Positions 8,305 to 17,632 of a stretch of 64,000 nt of DNA are shown piece after piece. Positions within the stretch are counted from its first letter, which is position 1. Every line of letters starts with the position of its first letter. The stretch is from positions 1-64,000 of the forward strand of contig JALENK010000076.1 in NCBI GenBank assembly GCA_022767515.1. Reading direction: 5' to 3'. The notes beneath the pieces are model-generated. The model made no database searches. It was not told where the DNA came from and saw only the letters and a program-made list of their open reading frames with translations. The translations under genes were made by a program, and so were the position numbers. The stretch is from Clostridium sp. GTDB lineage: Bacteria > Bacillota > Clostridia > Clostridiales > Clostridiaceae.

Positions 8305-9570
8305 ATGGAGATTTTATCTACGGGACAAAAGATAAAAAGAGCTAGAATATATAAGGGAATAACATTAAAAGAATTATGTAAAGATAGTATTTCTATATCT
8401 AAAATGAGTTGTATTGAAAATGAAAAAATTAAACCAGATGAAAAAATTATTAGATATATTGCAGATATTATTGACATTGATTATGATTACTTAATTCAGG
8501 ATGTATATGAGCAGATTGAAAATAATTTAAATCAATATAAAAAACAAGAGAATTTTAATGATCAAATAATCAATGAAATAAATGAAAATATTTCTTGTGC
8601 TATTGAGTATGAGTATTATGATTTGGCATTTGAATTATATCATTTAATATACAAAGACTACATAAAATATTTAAAATTAGATGAATGTGATGCTATTATA
8701 CAGAATTATTATAGTGTATTTAGAAAAGTAAAAACTAGAGAGAATGTTATAGTTTATTATTATGATATGGCATCATATCTTTATTGGAGAGAAGAATATT
8801 TACAAGCTTCTGTATATTATAATAGATTGATTGAAAATTTGTTTTATGTAGATGAGACATATAAAAATGATTATAGAATGTCAGAGTTCAATATGGGAGT
8901 ATGTTATTACAAGGCAAATGAAATATCAAAGGCATATGATGTATTGAAAAAGCTAGTTGAGAGTGAAAAGGATACAAATGAATTAGAAATAAAAAAGGTT
9001 ATTTATAAATACTTTGCATTATCTTGTATTAAACTTAGTAGCTCAAAGCAAAACGAATATATTATGATATATGAGAACATAAAGTGTAAGAGAGTTAAAA
9101 ATGGGCCAGCTAATGATAAAGTTATGTTCGCTGAAGCCTATTTTTATGTAAAAAATGATGAGAAGGCAATTAGATATATAAAAGAAGCAATTGGAGAATT
9201 TGATAAAGATGATATTAAAAGTTATGTGTTATTTTTAAGTACGTGTATTGAATTGTTAGTTGATAATAAGAAATATGACTATGCAATTGAGCTTGCAGAA
9301 GAAAATTTAAACAATGCTATATATGTTGATGATATAAAGCTTATAGAAAAAGCTTATTATTTAAAGGGAAGAGTGCTTCAGTCTTTAGGAAAGTATGAAG
9401 AGGCTGATAGATGTATGAATTTATCACTAGATTCATTATTTAAGTTTGGTTCTAAGAAAGAGAGATATAACAGACATTTACAAATGGGCTTGATGTATTA
9501 CAAGCTTGGACAAACTAAAGATGCAATAAAATATTTTAATTATGCATTAAAATTAAAAAAGAAGTTATAA
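8305..9570 (+). CDS. XRE-family regulator with tetratricopeptide repeats (second of the pair)
   Basis: 421 residues. The N-terminal helix-turn-helix (about 6-62, GQKIKRARIYKGITLKELC, then SKMSCIENEKIKPDEKIIRYIADII) is followed by about 340 residues of TPR-like helices; the last repeats (QSLGKYEEADRCMNLSL, YYKLGQTKDAIKYFNYALKL) are the clearest. It lies 20 bases after its paralogue, with AAAAGGGGGA 9 bases before the ATG, so the two are one transcript. Its DNA-reading helix differs from that of the first protein (SISISKMSC against RITPGQISL), so they need not bind the same site. Targets are unknown. Confidence 0.85.
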   Translation: MEILSTGQKIKRARIYKGITLKELCKDSISISKMSCIENEKIKPDEKIIRYIADIIDIDYDYLIQDVYEQIENNLNQYKKQENFNDQIINEINENISCAIEYEYYDLAFELYHLIYKDYIKYLKLDECDAIIQNYYSVFRKVKTRENVIVYYYDMASYLYWREEYLQASVYYNRLIENLFYVDETYKNDYRMSEFNMGVCYYKANEISKAYDVLKKLVESEKDTNELEIKKVIYKYFALSCIKLSSSKQNEYIMIYENIKCKRVKNGPANDKVMFAEAYFYVKNDEKAIRYIKEAIGEFDKDDIKSYVLFLSTCIELLVDNKKYDYAIELAEENLNNAIYVDDIKLIEKAYYLKGRVLQSLGKYEEADRCMNLSLDSLFKFGSKKERYNRHLQMGLMYYKLGQTKDAIKYFNYALKLKKKL

Positions 9571-9578
9571 TATAAATG

Positions 9579-9607
9579 CCTGATAGTTTTTTACTATTAG
9601 GTTTTTA
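9579..9607 (+). terminator. Intrinsic terminator after the XRE-TPR pair
   Basis: CCTGATAGT pairs with ACTATTAGG (one G-U) around five T residues and is followed by TTTTTATATT. It isolates the regulator pair from clpB. Confidence 0.75.
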
Positions 9608-9625
9608 TATTATATGAAAATATAC

Positions 9626-9642
9626 TTTGACTTTCTTTGACT
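9626..9642 (-). promoter_or_regulatory. CtsR operator upstream of clpB
   Basis: The minus strand reads AGTCAAA-GAA-AGTCAAA, an exact match to the known CtsR heptad repeat (A/G)GTCAAA-NAN-(A/G)GTCAAA. Each heptad also supplies a TTGACT -35 on the plus strand, so a bound repressor would block clpB transcription. Confidence 0.88.
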
Positions 9643-9666
9643 TTTGTGGTATTATACTTATATAAT
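9637..9666 (+). promoter_or_regulatory. Promoter of clpB
   Basis: TTGACT (9637-9642) and TATAAT (9661-9666) are 18 bases apart. An alternative pair is TTGACT (9627-9632) with TATTAT (9650-9655) at 17 bases. Both -35 boxes lie inside the CtsR operator. Confidence 0.65.
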
Positions 9667-9689
9667 ATAAGAGATGGAGGTAAAATATT

Positions 9690-12275
9690 ATGGATGTAAA
9701 CAAAATGACTTTAAGAGTACAACAAATGCTTAATGATGCGAATTTAATAGCAGTTAGAAATAATCATCAGCAGATAGAAGTAATTCATATGTTTGCCGCA
9801 TTATTAGAGCAGGATGATGGATTGATTCCAAATATTTTTGATAAGATGGGAATAGTTTTAAAGGATATTAGGTTGAGTGTTAATAATACATTAAATTCAA
9901 TGCCTAAAGTTCTTGGAGATGGTGCTAATTCTCAGGGAGTATATTTTACTCGTGCAGGAGAAGAGATTCTACTAAAGGCTGAAGAGATTTCAAAACGCTT
10001 TGAAGATTCATATATATCAGTGGAACATGTTATGCTTGCTATAATTGAAAGAGAAAAATCTGGAGCTGTCTTTGATATACTAAGAAGATTCAATATTACT
10101 AAAGATAGTTTTATGAGTGTGTTAAAGGAAGTTAGAGGAAATCAAAAGGTAGAGACTAATGATCCGGAAGGTACCTATGATGCACTTTCAAAATATGGTA
10201 CTAACTTAGTGGAATTAGCAAAGCAACACAAGCTAGATCCTGTAATTGGAAGAGATGATGAAATAAGAACGGCAATTAGAATTTTATCAAGAAGAACTAA
10301 GAACAATCCTGTTTTAATTGGTGAACCTGGTGTTGGTAAAACTGCAATTATTGAAGGTCTTGCTGAAAGAATTGTAAGAGGAGATGTTCCAGAAGGTTTA
10401 AAGGATAAAATAATATTTTCACTTGATATGGGTTCTTTAATAGCAGGTGCCAAATATAGAGGTGAATTTGAAGAAAGATTAAAGGCTGTTTTAAAAGAAG
10501 TTCAGGGTAGTGATGGTAAAATATTATTATTTATTGATGAAATTCATACTATTGTGGGTGCAGGTAAGACTGATGGAGCAATGGATGCAGGTAACTTAAT
10601 AAAACCACTTCTTGCAAGAGGAGAGTTGCATTGTATTGGAGCTACTACGTTTGATGAATATAGAATGTATATAGAAAAAGATAAGGCACTTGAAAGAAGA
10701 TTCCAACCTGTAATAGTTAATGAACCAACAGTTGAAGATACAATATCAATATTAAGAGGTTTAAGAGAGAAGTTTGAAATTCATCATGGAATCAGAATTC
10801 ATGATTCTGCAATTGTAGCAGCTGCAAAATTATCAGATAGATATATTCAAGATAGATATTTACCAGATAAGGCCATAGATTTAATTGATGAATCGGGTGC
10901 TATGATTAGATCTGAAATTGATTCACTTCCAACAGAATTAGATGAAATTAGAAGAAAATTATTTATGCTTGAAACAGAAAAAGAAGCACTTGAAAAGGAA
11001 AATGATGATGCTTCAAAGGAAAGACTTGAAAAATTAAAGAAGGAATTAGCTGAGCTTAAAGAAAAGAATGATGAGATGACAGCTAAATATGAGAAAGAAA
11101 AAGAGCATATACTTGTTTTGAGAGATTTGAAATCAAAACTTGATGAAGCTAGAGGAGATTTAGAAAAATACCAAAGAGCATATGATTATAATAAAGCTTC
11201 TGAAATTCAATATTCATTAATTCCTAAAATAGAAGCAGAAATAAAGACCAAAGAGGAAGAGGCAAAAGAAAATTATGAAGGTGCTCTATTAAAGGAAGAA
11301 GTAACAGAAGACGAAATTTCTGAGGTTTTATCAAGAAGAACTGGTATACCTGTATCAAGACTTGTTGAAGGTGAAAGAGAAAAGCTTCTTAGACTTGATG
11401 ATGAACTTAAAAAGAGGGTTGTAGGTCAGGATGAAGCAATTAATGCAGTTACAAGTGCCATATTAAGGGCAAGAGCAGGTCTTAAGGATGAGAATAAACC
11501 AATTGGTTCATTTTTATTTTTAGGTCCAACAGGAGTAGGTAAAACTGAACTTGCAAAAACTGTTGCAAGAACTTTATTTGATAGTGAAGATGCTATGATT
11601 AGAATAGATATGTCTGAATATATGGAAAAGCATGCAGTATCAAGACTTGTTGGAGCGCCTCCAGGATATGTAGGTTATGAACAAGGAGGTCAACTTACAG
11701 AGGCTGTTAGAAGAAAACCATACAGTGTTATTTTATTTGATGAAATAGAGAAAGCACATGAAGATGTGTTTAATATGTTCCTTCAAATATTAGATGATGG
11801 TAGACTTACAGACAATAAGGGTAAAACTGTTGATTTTAAAAATACTATAATTATTATGACTTCTAATATTGGTTCTCAATATTTATTAGAAGGTGGAAAT
11901 ACTGAAGAAGCTAGAGGTAAGGTCATGGACATATTAAAGAGTAAGTTCAGACCAGAATTTTTAAATAGAGTTGACGATACTATTATGTTTAAGCCTCTTT
12001 TGGTTGATGAAATTAAGAGAATAATAGAAATATTCTTAGACAGTGTTAGAAATAGATTAAATGATAGAAACATTACTTTAGAGATTACAGATAAAGCTAA
12101 AGATTATTTGGCTAATGAAGGATACGACCCTATTTATGGAGCAAGACCACTTAAGAGATTTATTCAAAACACTTTAGAGAATTTACTTGCTAGAAAGATA
12201 ATTAAGGGCGAAATACAATATGGTTCTAAGGTTGTTGCTGACATTGTAGATGAACAATTAGTTTTAAATGTATAA
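9690..12275 (+). CDS. clpB: ATP-dependent disaggregase ClpB (Hsp100)
   Basis: 861 residues, full length. The order is N-terminal Clp_N double repeat (1-150), first AAA module with Walker A GEPGVGKT at 211-218, a coiled-coil middle domain (about 400-530, [20 protein letters not shown]), second AAA module with GPTGVGKT at 612-619, and a C-terminal small domain (about 770-861). The middle domain separates ClpB from ClpC and ClpA. Together with DnaK it pulls proteins out of aggregates after heat shock. The start has ATGGAGG upstream. The CtsR operator before it indicates heat-shock control by CtsR. It is transcribed alone; no ctsR, mcsA or mcsB gene is in the window. Confidence 0.95.
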   Translation: MDVNKMTLRVQQMLNDANLIAVRNNHQQIEVIHMFAALLEQDDGLIPNIFDKMGIVLKDIRLSVNNTLNSMPKVLGDGANSQGVYFTRAGEEILLKAEEISKRFEDSYISVEHVMLAIIEREKSGAVFDILRRFNITKDSFMSVLKEVRGNQKVETNDPEGTYDALSKYGTNLVELAKQHKLDPVIGRDDEIRTAIRILSRRTKNNPVLIGEPGVGKTAIIEGLAERIVRGDVPEGLKDKIIFSLDMGSLIAGAKYRGEFEERLKAVLKEVQGSDGKILLFIDEIHTIVGAGKTDGAMDAGNLIKPLLARGELHCIGATTFDEYRMYIEKDKALERRFQPVIVNEPTVEDTISILRGLREKFEIHHGIRIHDSAIVAAAKLSDRYIQDRYLPDKAIDLIDESGAMIRSEIDSLPTELDEIRRKLFMLETEKEALEKENDDASKERLEKLKKELAELKEKNDEMTAKYEKEKEHILVLRDLKSKLDEARGDLEKYQRAYDYNKASEIQYSLIPKIEAEIKTKEEEAKENYEGALLKEEVTEDEISEVLSRRTGIPVSRLVEGEREKLLRLDDELKKRVVGQDEAINAVTSAILRARAGLKDENKPIGSFLFLGPTGVGKTELAKTVARTLFDSEDAMIRIDMSEYMEKHAVSRLVGAPPGYVGYEQGGQLTEAVRRKPYSVILFDEIEKAHEDVFNMFLQILDDGRLTDNKGKTVDFKNTIIIMTSNIGSQYLLEGGNTEEARGKVMDILKSKFRPEFLNRVDDTIMFKPLLVDEIKRIIEIFLDSVRNRLNDRNITLEITDKAKDYLANEGYDPIYGARPLKRFIQNTLENLLARKIIKGEIQYGSKVVADIVDEQLVLNV

Positions 12276-12282
12276 AAATATA

Positions 12283-12311
12283 TTGACAATTAGTAAGGCT
12301 TAATGTAATAT
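12283..12311 (+). promoter_or_regulatory. Promoter of the riboswitch and cation-efflux gene
   Basis: TTGACA (12283-12288) and TAATAT (12306-12311) are 17 bases apart. Transcription would begin just before the riboswitch. Confidence 0.6.
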
Positions 12312-12320
12312 ACTTATTAA

Positions 12321-12435
12321 TATCTCTTTGCACTGCATATAAATCTACAGTACAAACTGATCAGGCAGTAAGTTTTTACGTTAGCCGGGCTGAATTATCA
12401 GCAACAAGTGAATTTTATATACACTTGTGGGACAG
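12321..12435 (+). ncRNA. NiCo (czcD) riboswitch aptamer
   Basis: This noncoding leader precedes a CDF metal exporter, the usual place for the NiCo/czcD RNA, which senses Co2+ and Ni2+. It contains conserved-looking blocks AGGCAG (12363-12368), GGGCTGA closing a GCTGA/TCAGC hairpin (12389-12402), and GGGACAG (12429-12435) at the 3' end. A stem ACAAGTG/CACTTGT (12404-12410 with 12422-12428) would form the last helix of the aptamer. The class is recalled from its consensus and gene context rather than scored against a covariance model, and the 5' limit is approximate. Confidence 0.78.
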
Positions 12436-12467
12436 TATAAAATATGTTCCATAAGTGTATTTTTTTT
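12419..12467 (+). terminator. Riboswitch-controlled intrinsic terminator
   Basis: ATACACTTGTGGGAC (12419-12433) pairs with GTTCCATAAGTGTAT (12446-12460) with two G-U pairs, followed by seven or more T residues. Its left arm contains CACTTGT and GGGAC, both also needed by the aptamer. Metal binding should therefore prevent the terminator and switch the exporter on. Confidence 0.85.
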
Positions 12468-12515
12468 GTTTTTTAATATGTTGTAGTGAGGGGGGGATTA
12501 TAAAGGAGGGGGAAT

Positions 12516-13397
12516 ATGAAAAAAAAATTAACAGATGTACAGATTGTGTATACGGTTTCAAAAAACAGTATTATTATGAATACAATATTAGCTATTTTTA
12601 AGATGATTGCAGGAGTTGTAGCAAATTCTGGAGCAATGATTTCAGATGCCATACATTCTGCATCAGATGTATTTAGTACTATTATTGTTATTATAGGTGC
12701 TAAAATTTCTAATAAAGAGATTGATGAAAAGCATCAGTATGGATATGAAAGATATGAGTGTGTTGCGTCAATTATTCTTGCAATTATATTAGGTGCTACA
12801 GGAGTAGGAGTTGGAATTGCAGGGTATAATAAACTTAGACAGTCTGAAGTTAGTGATATAGTAGCTCCAGGAACATTAGCCTTAATTGCAGCTATTGTAT
12901 CAATAATAGTTAAGGAGGTTATGTATTGGTATACAAGAAATGCTGCAATTAAAATTAATTCTATTTCACTTATGGCAGATGCATGGCATCATAGATCGGA
13001 TGCATTATCATCAATCGGAAGTTTAATAGGGATAGCTGGTGCAAGGATGGGATACAAACTTTTAGACCCACTTGCAAGTATAATAATATGTGTATTTATA
13101 GTTAAGGTCGCAGGTGAAATATTTGTTGATTCAATAAGAAAGATGACTGATGAATCATGTGATAAAAAGACAGTGGAAGAGATGAAAAAAATAATATTAA
13201 GCATAGAGGGTGTTATAGGTATTGATAGCATAAAAACTAGAGTTTTTGGTTCTAAAATATATGTTGATGTAGAGATAGTATGTGATGGAAACTTAGAACT
13301 TAAATATGCTCATGACATTGCTGAAAATGTACACATATCATTAGAAGAAAATATTAAGGGTGTAAAGCATTGTATGGTTCATGTTAATCCTAAATAA
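12516..13397 (+). CDS. Cation diffusion facilitator family metal exporter
   Basis: 293 residues. Six hydrophobic segments span about 15-205, followed by a cytoplasmic ferredoxin-like domain (about 210-293, ending GVKHCMVHVNPK). The transport site is formed by ISDAIHSASD in helix 2 and MADAWHHRSDALSS in helix 5, the HxxxD and HHxxD pattern of CDF proteins. These exchange divalent metal for protons at the cytoplasmic membrane. The NiCo-type riboswitch upstream points to Co2+/Ni2+ as inducers, so export of these metals is likely, although Zn2+ or Mn2+ cannot be excluded from the sequence. TAAAGGAGGGGG lies just before the ATG. Confidence 0.93.
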   Translation: MKKKLTDVQIVYTVSKNSIIMNTILAIFKMIAGVVANSGAMISDAIHSASDVFSTIIVIIGAKISNKEIDEKHQYGYERYECVASIILAIILGATGVGVGIAGYNKLRQSEVSDIVAPGTLALIAAIVSIIVKEVMYWYTRNAAIKINSISLMADAWHHRSDALSSIGSLIGIAGARMGYKLLDPLASIIICVFIVKVAGEIFVDSIRKMTDESCDKKTVEEMKKIILSIEGVIGIDSIKTRVFGSKIYVDVEIVCDGNLELKYAHDIAENVHISLEENIKGVKHCMVHVNPK

Positions 13398-13414
13398 AGA
13401 TAATTAAGTGGCAA

Positions 13415-13443
13415 TTGACATTATATGTATCCTTAAATATAAT
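13415..13443 (+). promoter_or_regulatory. Consensus SigA promoter
   Basis: TTGACA and TATAAT are both perfect, exactly 17 bases apart. The strength is notable for an accessory gene. Confidence 0.8.
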
Positions 13444-13514
13444 GATGTTGGTATCATATAATAAAAGTGAAGGAATTAAGGGTTACAAATATTAATGATG
13501 AGGTGATAATAGGT

Positions 13515-15098
13515 ATGGGCGTATATTTTAATCCGAATAATGAAAGCTTTACACGAGCAAGAAATAGTCAGATTTTTGTTGATAAAACAGGTTTAATTGA
13601 ATATTTGAACAAAAGATTATCAACAGAAGAAAACTGTATTGCATTAAGTCATGCTAGACGTTTTGGAAAATCACATGCTGCTGGAATGATAGATGCTTAT
13701 TATAGTCTTGGATGTGATTCCTCTAATCTTTTTGATGATACTAGTATTTCTGAAAGTGTTGATTATAGAAAGTATATGAATAAATATAATGTCATTCATA
13801 TCGATGTTTCATCATTTTGGGATTCTTATAAGGATAATATAGTTGAGAAGATAATCGAATATATATGTGATGACATAAGAGAAGTATATGAGGATAAAAT
13901 AGACTATTCAAAAATGATTAATTCGGTTATTATGAGTGTTTATAGAATATCTAATATTCCATTTGTAATTATCATTGATGAATGGGATTGTGTTATTAGA
14001 AATAGTAAGGACAAAGAATTAGTCCATAGATATTTAGAGTTTCTTCATTCTCTATTCAAATCAGAAGAATCAAAAGCATTTTTGGCATTGGCATATATTA
14101 CAGGAATTTTACCAATTAAGAAAGTAGAAGATGAATCAGCACTAAACAATTTTAGAGAATATACAATGATAGATTCTTTTCCAATTACAGAGTATTTTGG
14201 CTTTACTGAAGGCGAAGTAAGATTACTTTGTGAAAAATATAATATGGATTTTGAAACTATGAAATCATGGTATAATGGGTATTTAATTGATAATATAGAT
14301 ATTTATAATCCAAACTCTGTTTCATTTGCGATAGACAGGCACAAATTTGATTCCTATTGGAAAAACACTTCATCATTTTCCACAATAAATAAATTTATCA
14401 CGATGAATTATGTTGGTCTTAAAGATGATATTATGACAATGCTATCTGGTGGAAAAGTAAGGGTTAATACTAATACATTTCAAAATGATTTTTTTACAGT
14501 TGCATCAAAAGACGATGCATTAACCGCATTGATTCATTTGGGATATTTGGGATATGATGTTGATAGGAAGAGTGCGTTTATTCCAAATTATGAGGTTGCT
14601 ACTTCATTTGAGGCAGCTTTACAAACAGGTGAATGGAAAGATATTGCTAAAGCTATTTCAATTTGTGATGAATTGTTAGATGAGACAATAGATGGCAATG
14701 CTGACAGAGTGGCAGAACTTATTGAATTAGTGCATGAAACTTATACTTCTGTTCTAAACTATAATGATGAAAATTCTTTAAGTTGCGTTCTAACAATGGC
14801 ATATTTTACAGCTAAGGCATATTATGAAATTGTTCGTGAGCATCCTGCTGGCAAAGGATATGTAGATTTTATATTCAAGCCAAGAGTAAATGCTGGTTGG
14901 AGACCAGCTATGGTAGTGGAACTTAAGTATAATAAGTCTGCGGATACAGCAATCAAGCAGATTAAGGAAAAGAGATATCAAGGAGTATTGTCAGGTTACA
15001 GTGATAAGATTCTTTTAGTTGGAATAAATTATGATGCAGATGTTAAAGATAAAAAACATCATACTTGCATTATTGAGGAATGGAATACTATTTATTAA
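13515..15098 (+). CDS. AAA-ATPase-like protein with PD-(D/E)XK nuclease domain (DUF1703)
   Basis: 527 residues from the ATG at 13515, chosen because GATGAGGTGAT ends 8 bases upstream and family members begin with the same MG-(I/V)YxNP. An in-frame GTG 48 bases upstream is possible. The N-terminal half is the AAA-ATPase-like domain: VDKTGLIEYLN, a degenerate Walker A in HARRFGKS, and IIIDEWD as Walker B. The C-terminal part is DUF1703, with GYVDFIF and VVELKYNKSADTAIKQI followed by Lys and Tyr, the restriction-nuclease-like core. This large family, common in Bacteroidetes and Clostridia, has no settled function. It stands alone behind a perfect promoter. Confidence 0.85.
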   Translation: MGVYFNPNNESFTRARNSQIFVDKTGLIEYLNKRLSTEENCIALSHARRFGKSHAAGMIDAYYSLGCDSSNLFDDTSISESVDYRKYMNKYNVIHIDVSSFWDSYKDNIVEKIIEYICDDIREVYEDKIDYSKMINSVIMSVYRISNIPFVIIIDEWDCVIRNSKDKELVHRYLEFLHSLFKSEESKAFLALAYITGILPIKKVEDESALNNFREYTMIDSFPITEYFGFTEGEVRLLCEKYNMDFETMKSWYNGYLIDNIDIYNPNSVSFAIDRHKFDSYWKNTSSFSTINKFITMNYVGLKDDIMTMLSGGKVRVNTNTFQNDFFTVASKDDALTALIHLGYLGYDVDRKSAFIPNYEVATSFEAALQTGEWKDIAKAISICDELLDETIDGNADRVAELIELVHETYTSVLNYNDENSLSCVLTMAYFTAKAYYEIVREHPAGKGYVDFIFKPRVNAGWRPAMVVELKYNKSADTAIKQIKEKRYQGVLSGYSDKILLVGINYDADVKDKKHHTCIIEEWNTIY

Positions 15099-15131
15099 TT
15101 CACTAGGAATATTAATAAATAGTATAAAGAC

Positions 15132-15163
15132 GGGAGTATCACACTAATGTGATACTCCCTTTT
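15132..15163. terminator. Convergent terminator between the AAA/DUF1703 gene and the SASP gene
   Basis: GGGAGTATCACA pairs perfectly with TGTGATACTCCC across CTAA. TTTT follows on the plus strand; on the minus strand the tail is weaker (CGTCTTT). It lies between two convergent genes. Confidence 0.8.
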
Positions 15164-15172
15164 GTATTGTGC

Positions 15173-15358
15173 CTATTTCATGTTGTTTTCATATTGTTGG
15201 ACCATTCTTTTAACCATTTCTCCACCAACACTTCCACATTGTTTTGAAGAAAGATTTCCATTGTAATCAGTGAAAGGTACTCCCATTTCACCAGCTACTT
15301 CGTTTTTGAATTTTGATAATCCATTTTTAGCTTCTGGGACTAATTTTTGTTGTGACAT
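15173..15358 (-). CDS. Small acid-soluble spore protein, alpha/beta type
   Basis: 61 residues. The start is the ATG at 15358, after AAAGGAGTGG; a GTG 9 bases further upstream overlaps that ribosome site. The sequence has the two SASP signatures: KFKNEVAGEMG (with the region where the GPR protease cuts) and GSVGGEMVKRMV near the C terminus. These proteins coat and protect spore DNA in the forespore and are degraded at germination. A cysteine (KQCGSVGG) sits at a place where SASPs rarely have one. Transcription by SigG is expected for the family, but I could not pick out a clear SigG promoter. Confidence 0.93.
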   Translation of the reverse strand: MSQQKLVPEAKNGLSKFKNEVAGEMGVPFTDYNGNLSSKQCGSVGGEMVKRMVQQYENNMK

Positions 15359-15518
15359 AAAAACCACTCCTTTAACAAAATGTTTTTTTGCTAAGCTTTT
15401 TTCTTTTGCTTTGCAATATTATTTTGTGCTAAATAAATAAAAATAAACTGTATTATTATTGGATTTTGTGGGAAAAATTATAGTATAATTTAATTGATAT
15501 TTTTGGAGGAAATTATTT

Positions 15519-16073
15519 ATGAAATTAAATGATATAGAACAATTAATAAAAACAAAATATTTAAATATGTTTAAATTAAAATTAACTAATAAAGTTGGAA
15601 ATAACAAAGATTATTTTATTGTAAGCAGAAGAAATAAGGAAGATTTATCTTGTATTAATAAAGAAAAAGAATTCTGTGATGGGGTTATGATTCTTCCTAT
15701 AACAAGAGAAGGAGAAGTTGTTCTTGTAAAGCAATTTAGACCGGCTGCAAACGAATTTATATATGAACTTCCTGCAGGTATAATTGATGAGGGCGAAGAT
15801 ATAATTACGGCAGCTAAGAGAGAGCTATTTGAGGAAACTGGTTTAAGATGTCTAGAGCATCAAATACTTCTAAAGCCTAGCTATTCAGCAGTTGGAATAA
15901 GTGATGAAAAGACTGCTGTGGTTAAAATGTTAGTCGAAGGAGAAATTTCTGCTCAAAATTTGGAAGATGATGAAGAAATAGAGGTTATTAAAATAAAAGT
16001 TAGTGAGGCAAAGCAATTTGCACAGAGTAAAAATATGTCAATTAAAGCAGGTTTGTTACTTCTTTCATTATAA
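15519..16073 (+). CDS. nudF: NUDIX hydrolase, probable ADP-ribose pyrophosphatase
   Basis: 184 residues. The Nudix box runs from GIIDEG through AAKRELFEETG (about 88-110), with the catalytic REL-EE pair intact. The N-terminal beta strands (GVMILPITREGEVVLVKQFR, then YELPAG) match the ADPRase subclass, where the proline about 15 residues after the box marks ADP-ribose specificity (here KPSYSAVG). It splits ADP-ribose into AMP and ribose-5-phosphate. TTTTTGGAGG lies 10 bases upstream, and the gene stands alone with TATAAT at 15484-15489. Confidence 0.88.
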   Translation: MKLNDIEQLIKTKYLNMFKLKLTNKVGNNKDYFIVSRRNKEDLSCINKEKEFCDGVMILPITREGEVVLVKQFRPAANEFIYELPAGIIDEGEDIITAAKRELFEETGLRCLEHQILLKPSYSAVGISDEKTAVVKMLVEGEISAQNLEDDEEIEVIKIKVSEAKQFAQSKNMSIKAGLLLLSL

Positions 16074-16154
16074 TAGTTGTTTTTAAGTTGAAAAAATGAT
16101 AATATTGTGGTATGTTAGTGAAATTTATAAAAAAATATATGAGGTGGTTTAATA

Positions 16155-17612
16155 ATGAAATTTCAAAGTACAAGAGGAATGGAAAAGGAAATTGCATCAG
16201 CTAATGCAATAATTCGAGGAATAGCAAAAGACGGGGGATTATATGTTCCAGAATCTTTTCCTAATTTATATTCGGAATTAAAAAAAGAAATTGGTTTAAC
16301 TTATGAGGAGTTAGCATTTAAAGTTATTAAGTCATATTTTACAGATATAAACGAGGATGATTTAAAATCAGCAATTAATGATGCATACAATGGTAGATTT
16401 TCTGTAGATGTAAAAAATAATGGTGTTTTAGAATTATATCATGGACCAACTTGTGCATTTAAAGATGCAGCATTATTATTTTTACCACAAGTTATGAAAA
16501 GAGCTAAAAAAGCCCTTGGAATAGATGATGAAATAGTTATTTTGACAGCAACATCAGGAGATACAGGAAAGGCTGCTCTTGAAGGCTTTAAAAATGTTGA
16601 AGGCTTCAAGGTAGTAGTATATTATCCTAAGAATGGTGTAAGTGCTATACAAGAAAGACAAATGGTAACTCAAGAAGGTAACAATGTTAAGGTTTTTGGA
16701 ATTACAGGAAATTTTGATAATGCTCAAACTGGAGTTAAAGTTATTTTTGGAGATGAAGCGTTTAAAGATGAGCTTGCTAAGGATAATATAAGATTATCAT
16801 CAGCAAATTCAATTAATATAGGAAGATTAGTGCCTCAAATTGTTTACTATTTCTATGGATATTTTGAACTTGTAAAGCAAGGAAAAATTAAAGAAGATGA
16901 AGAGATAAATGTAGTAGTTCCAACAGGAAACTTTGGAAATATATTAGCATCATATTATGCTAAGCAAATGGGTCTTCCAATAAATAAATTTATTTGTGCA
17001 TCTAATGAAAATAAAGTATTAACAGATTTCTTCCAAAGTGGAACATATGATAAGAAGAGAGAATTAATATTAACTGAATCTCCATCAATGGATATATTAG
17101 TTTCATCTAATCTAGAAAGATTATTATTTGAAGCATGTGGCAGAAATGGTGAAGAAGTTAAGAAGCTTATGGAAGAATTAAATGCAAATGGTGTTTATAG
17201 TATTTCTGATAAAGCTAAGGATTTTGTTAAAGAATTCTATGGAAATTATGCAACACAAGAAGAAACATATGAAATCATTAAGAGAAAGTATGAAGAAGAA
17301 AATTACTTAATAGACACACATACAGCAGTTGCAGAAGTTGTATATGAAAAGTATGTTAAGGAAACTGGAGATAATAGACAAGTATTATTAGCTTCAACAG
17401 CAAGTCCATATAAGTTCCCAAGAAGCATTTGTAAAGCACTAGGAATTGATATTGAAGGATTATCTGACTTTGAAGTTTTAGAAAAGCTAAATGAAGTAAC
17501 TAATGTTGAAATTCCAAACAATTTAAAGAATCTTGATAAGAAAGAAGTTCTTCATGATGAAGTTTGGGAAAAAGATAAGATGAGAGATGCATTATTATCA
17601 TATATCAAATAA
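16155..17612 (+). CDS. thrC: Threonine synthase
   Basis: 485 residues, matching the long class of bacterial threonine synthases. The PLP-binding lysine is K103 in GPTCAFKDAA, the phosphate-binding loop is ATSGDTGKAA, and GNFGNILASYYAKQMG is also typical. It converts O-phosphohomoserine to threonine. GAGGTGG precedes the ATG, and homoserine kinase follows after 20 bases, so the two final steps of threonine synthesis are one operon. Homoserine dehydrogenase is not in the window. Confidence 0.95.
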   Translation: MKFQSTRGMEKEIASANAIIRGIAKDGGLYVPESFPNLYSELKKEIGLTYEELAFKVIKSYFTDINEDDLKSAINDAYNGRFSVDVKNNGVLELYHGPTCAFKDAALLFLPQVMKRAKKALGIDDEIVILTATSGDTGKAALEGFKNVEGFKVVVYYPKNGVSAIQERQMVTQEGNNVKVFGITGNFDNAQTGVKVIFGDEAFKDELAKDNIRLSSANSINIGRLVPQIVYYFYGYFELVKQGKIKEDEEINVVVPTGNFGNILASYYAKQMGLPINKFICASNENKVLTDFFQSGTYDKKRELILTESPSMDILVSSNLERLLFEACGRNGEEVKKLMEELNANGVYSISDKAKDFVKEFYGNYATQEETYEIIKRKYEEENYLIDTHTAVAEVVYEKYVKETGDNRQVLLASTASPYKFPRSICKALGIDIEGLSDFEVLEKLNEVTNVEIPNNLKNLDKKEVLHDEVWEKDKMRDALLSYIK

Positions 17613-17632
17613 AGATTGGGGAAAAAGGAAAG

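Noticed and set aside
12321..12467. T-box or yybP-ykoY leader as alternative identity
   Set aside because: No T-box sequence is present; GGGACAG, AGGCAG and the CDF gene fit the NiCo class better than the manganese class.
15368..15518. SigG promoter of the SASP gene
   Set aside because: No clear match to the forespore -35 and -10 pair on the minus strand.
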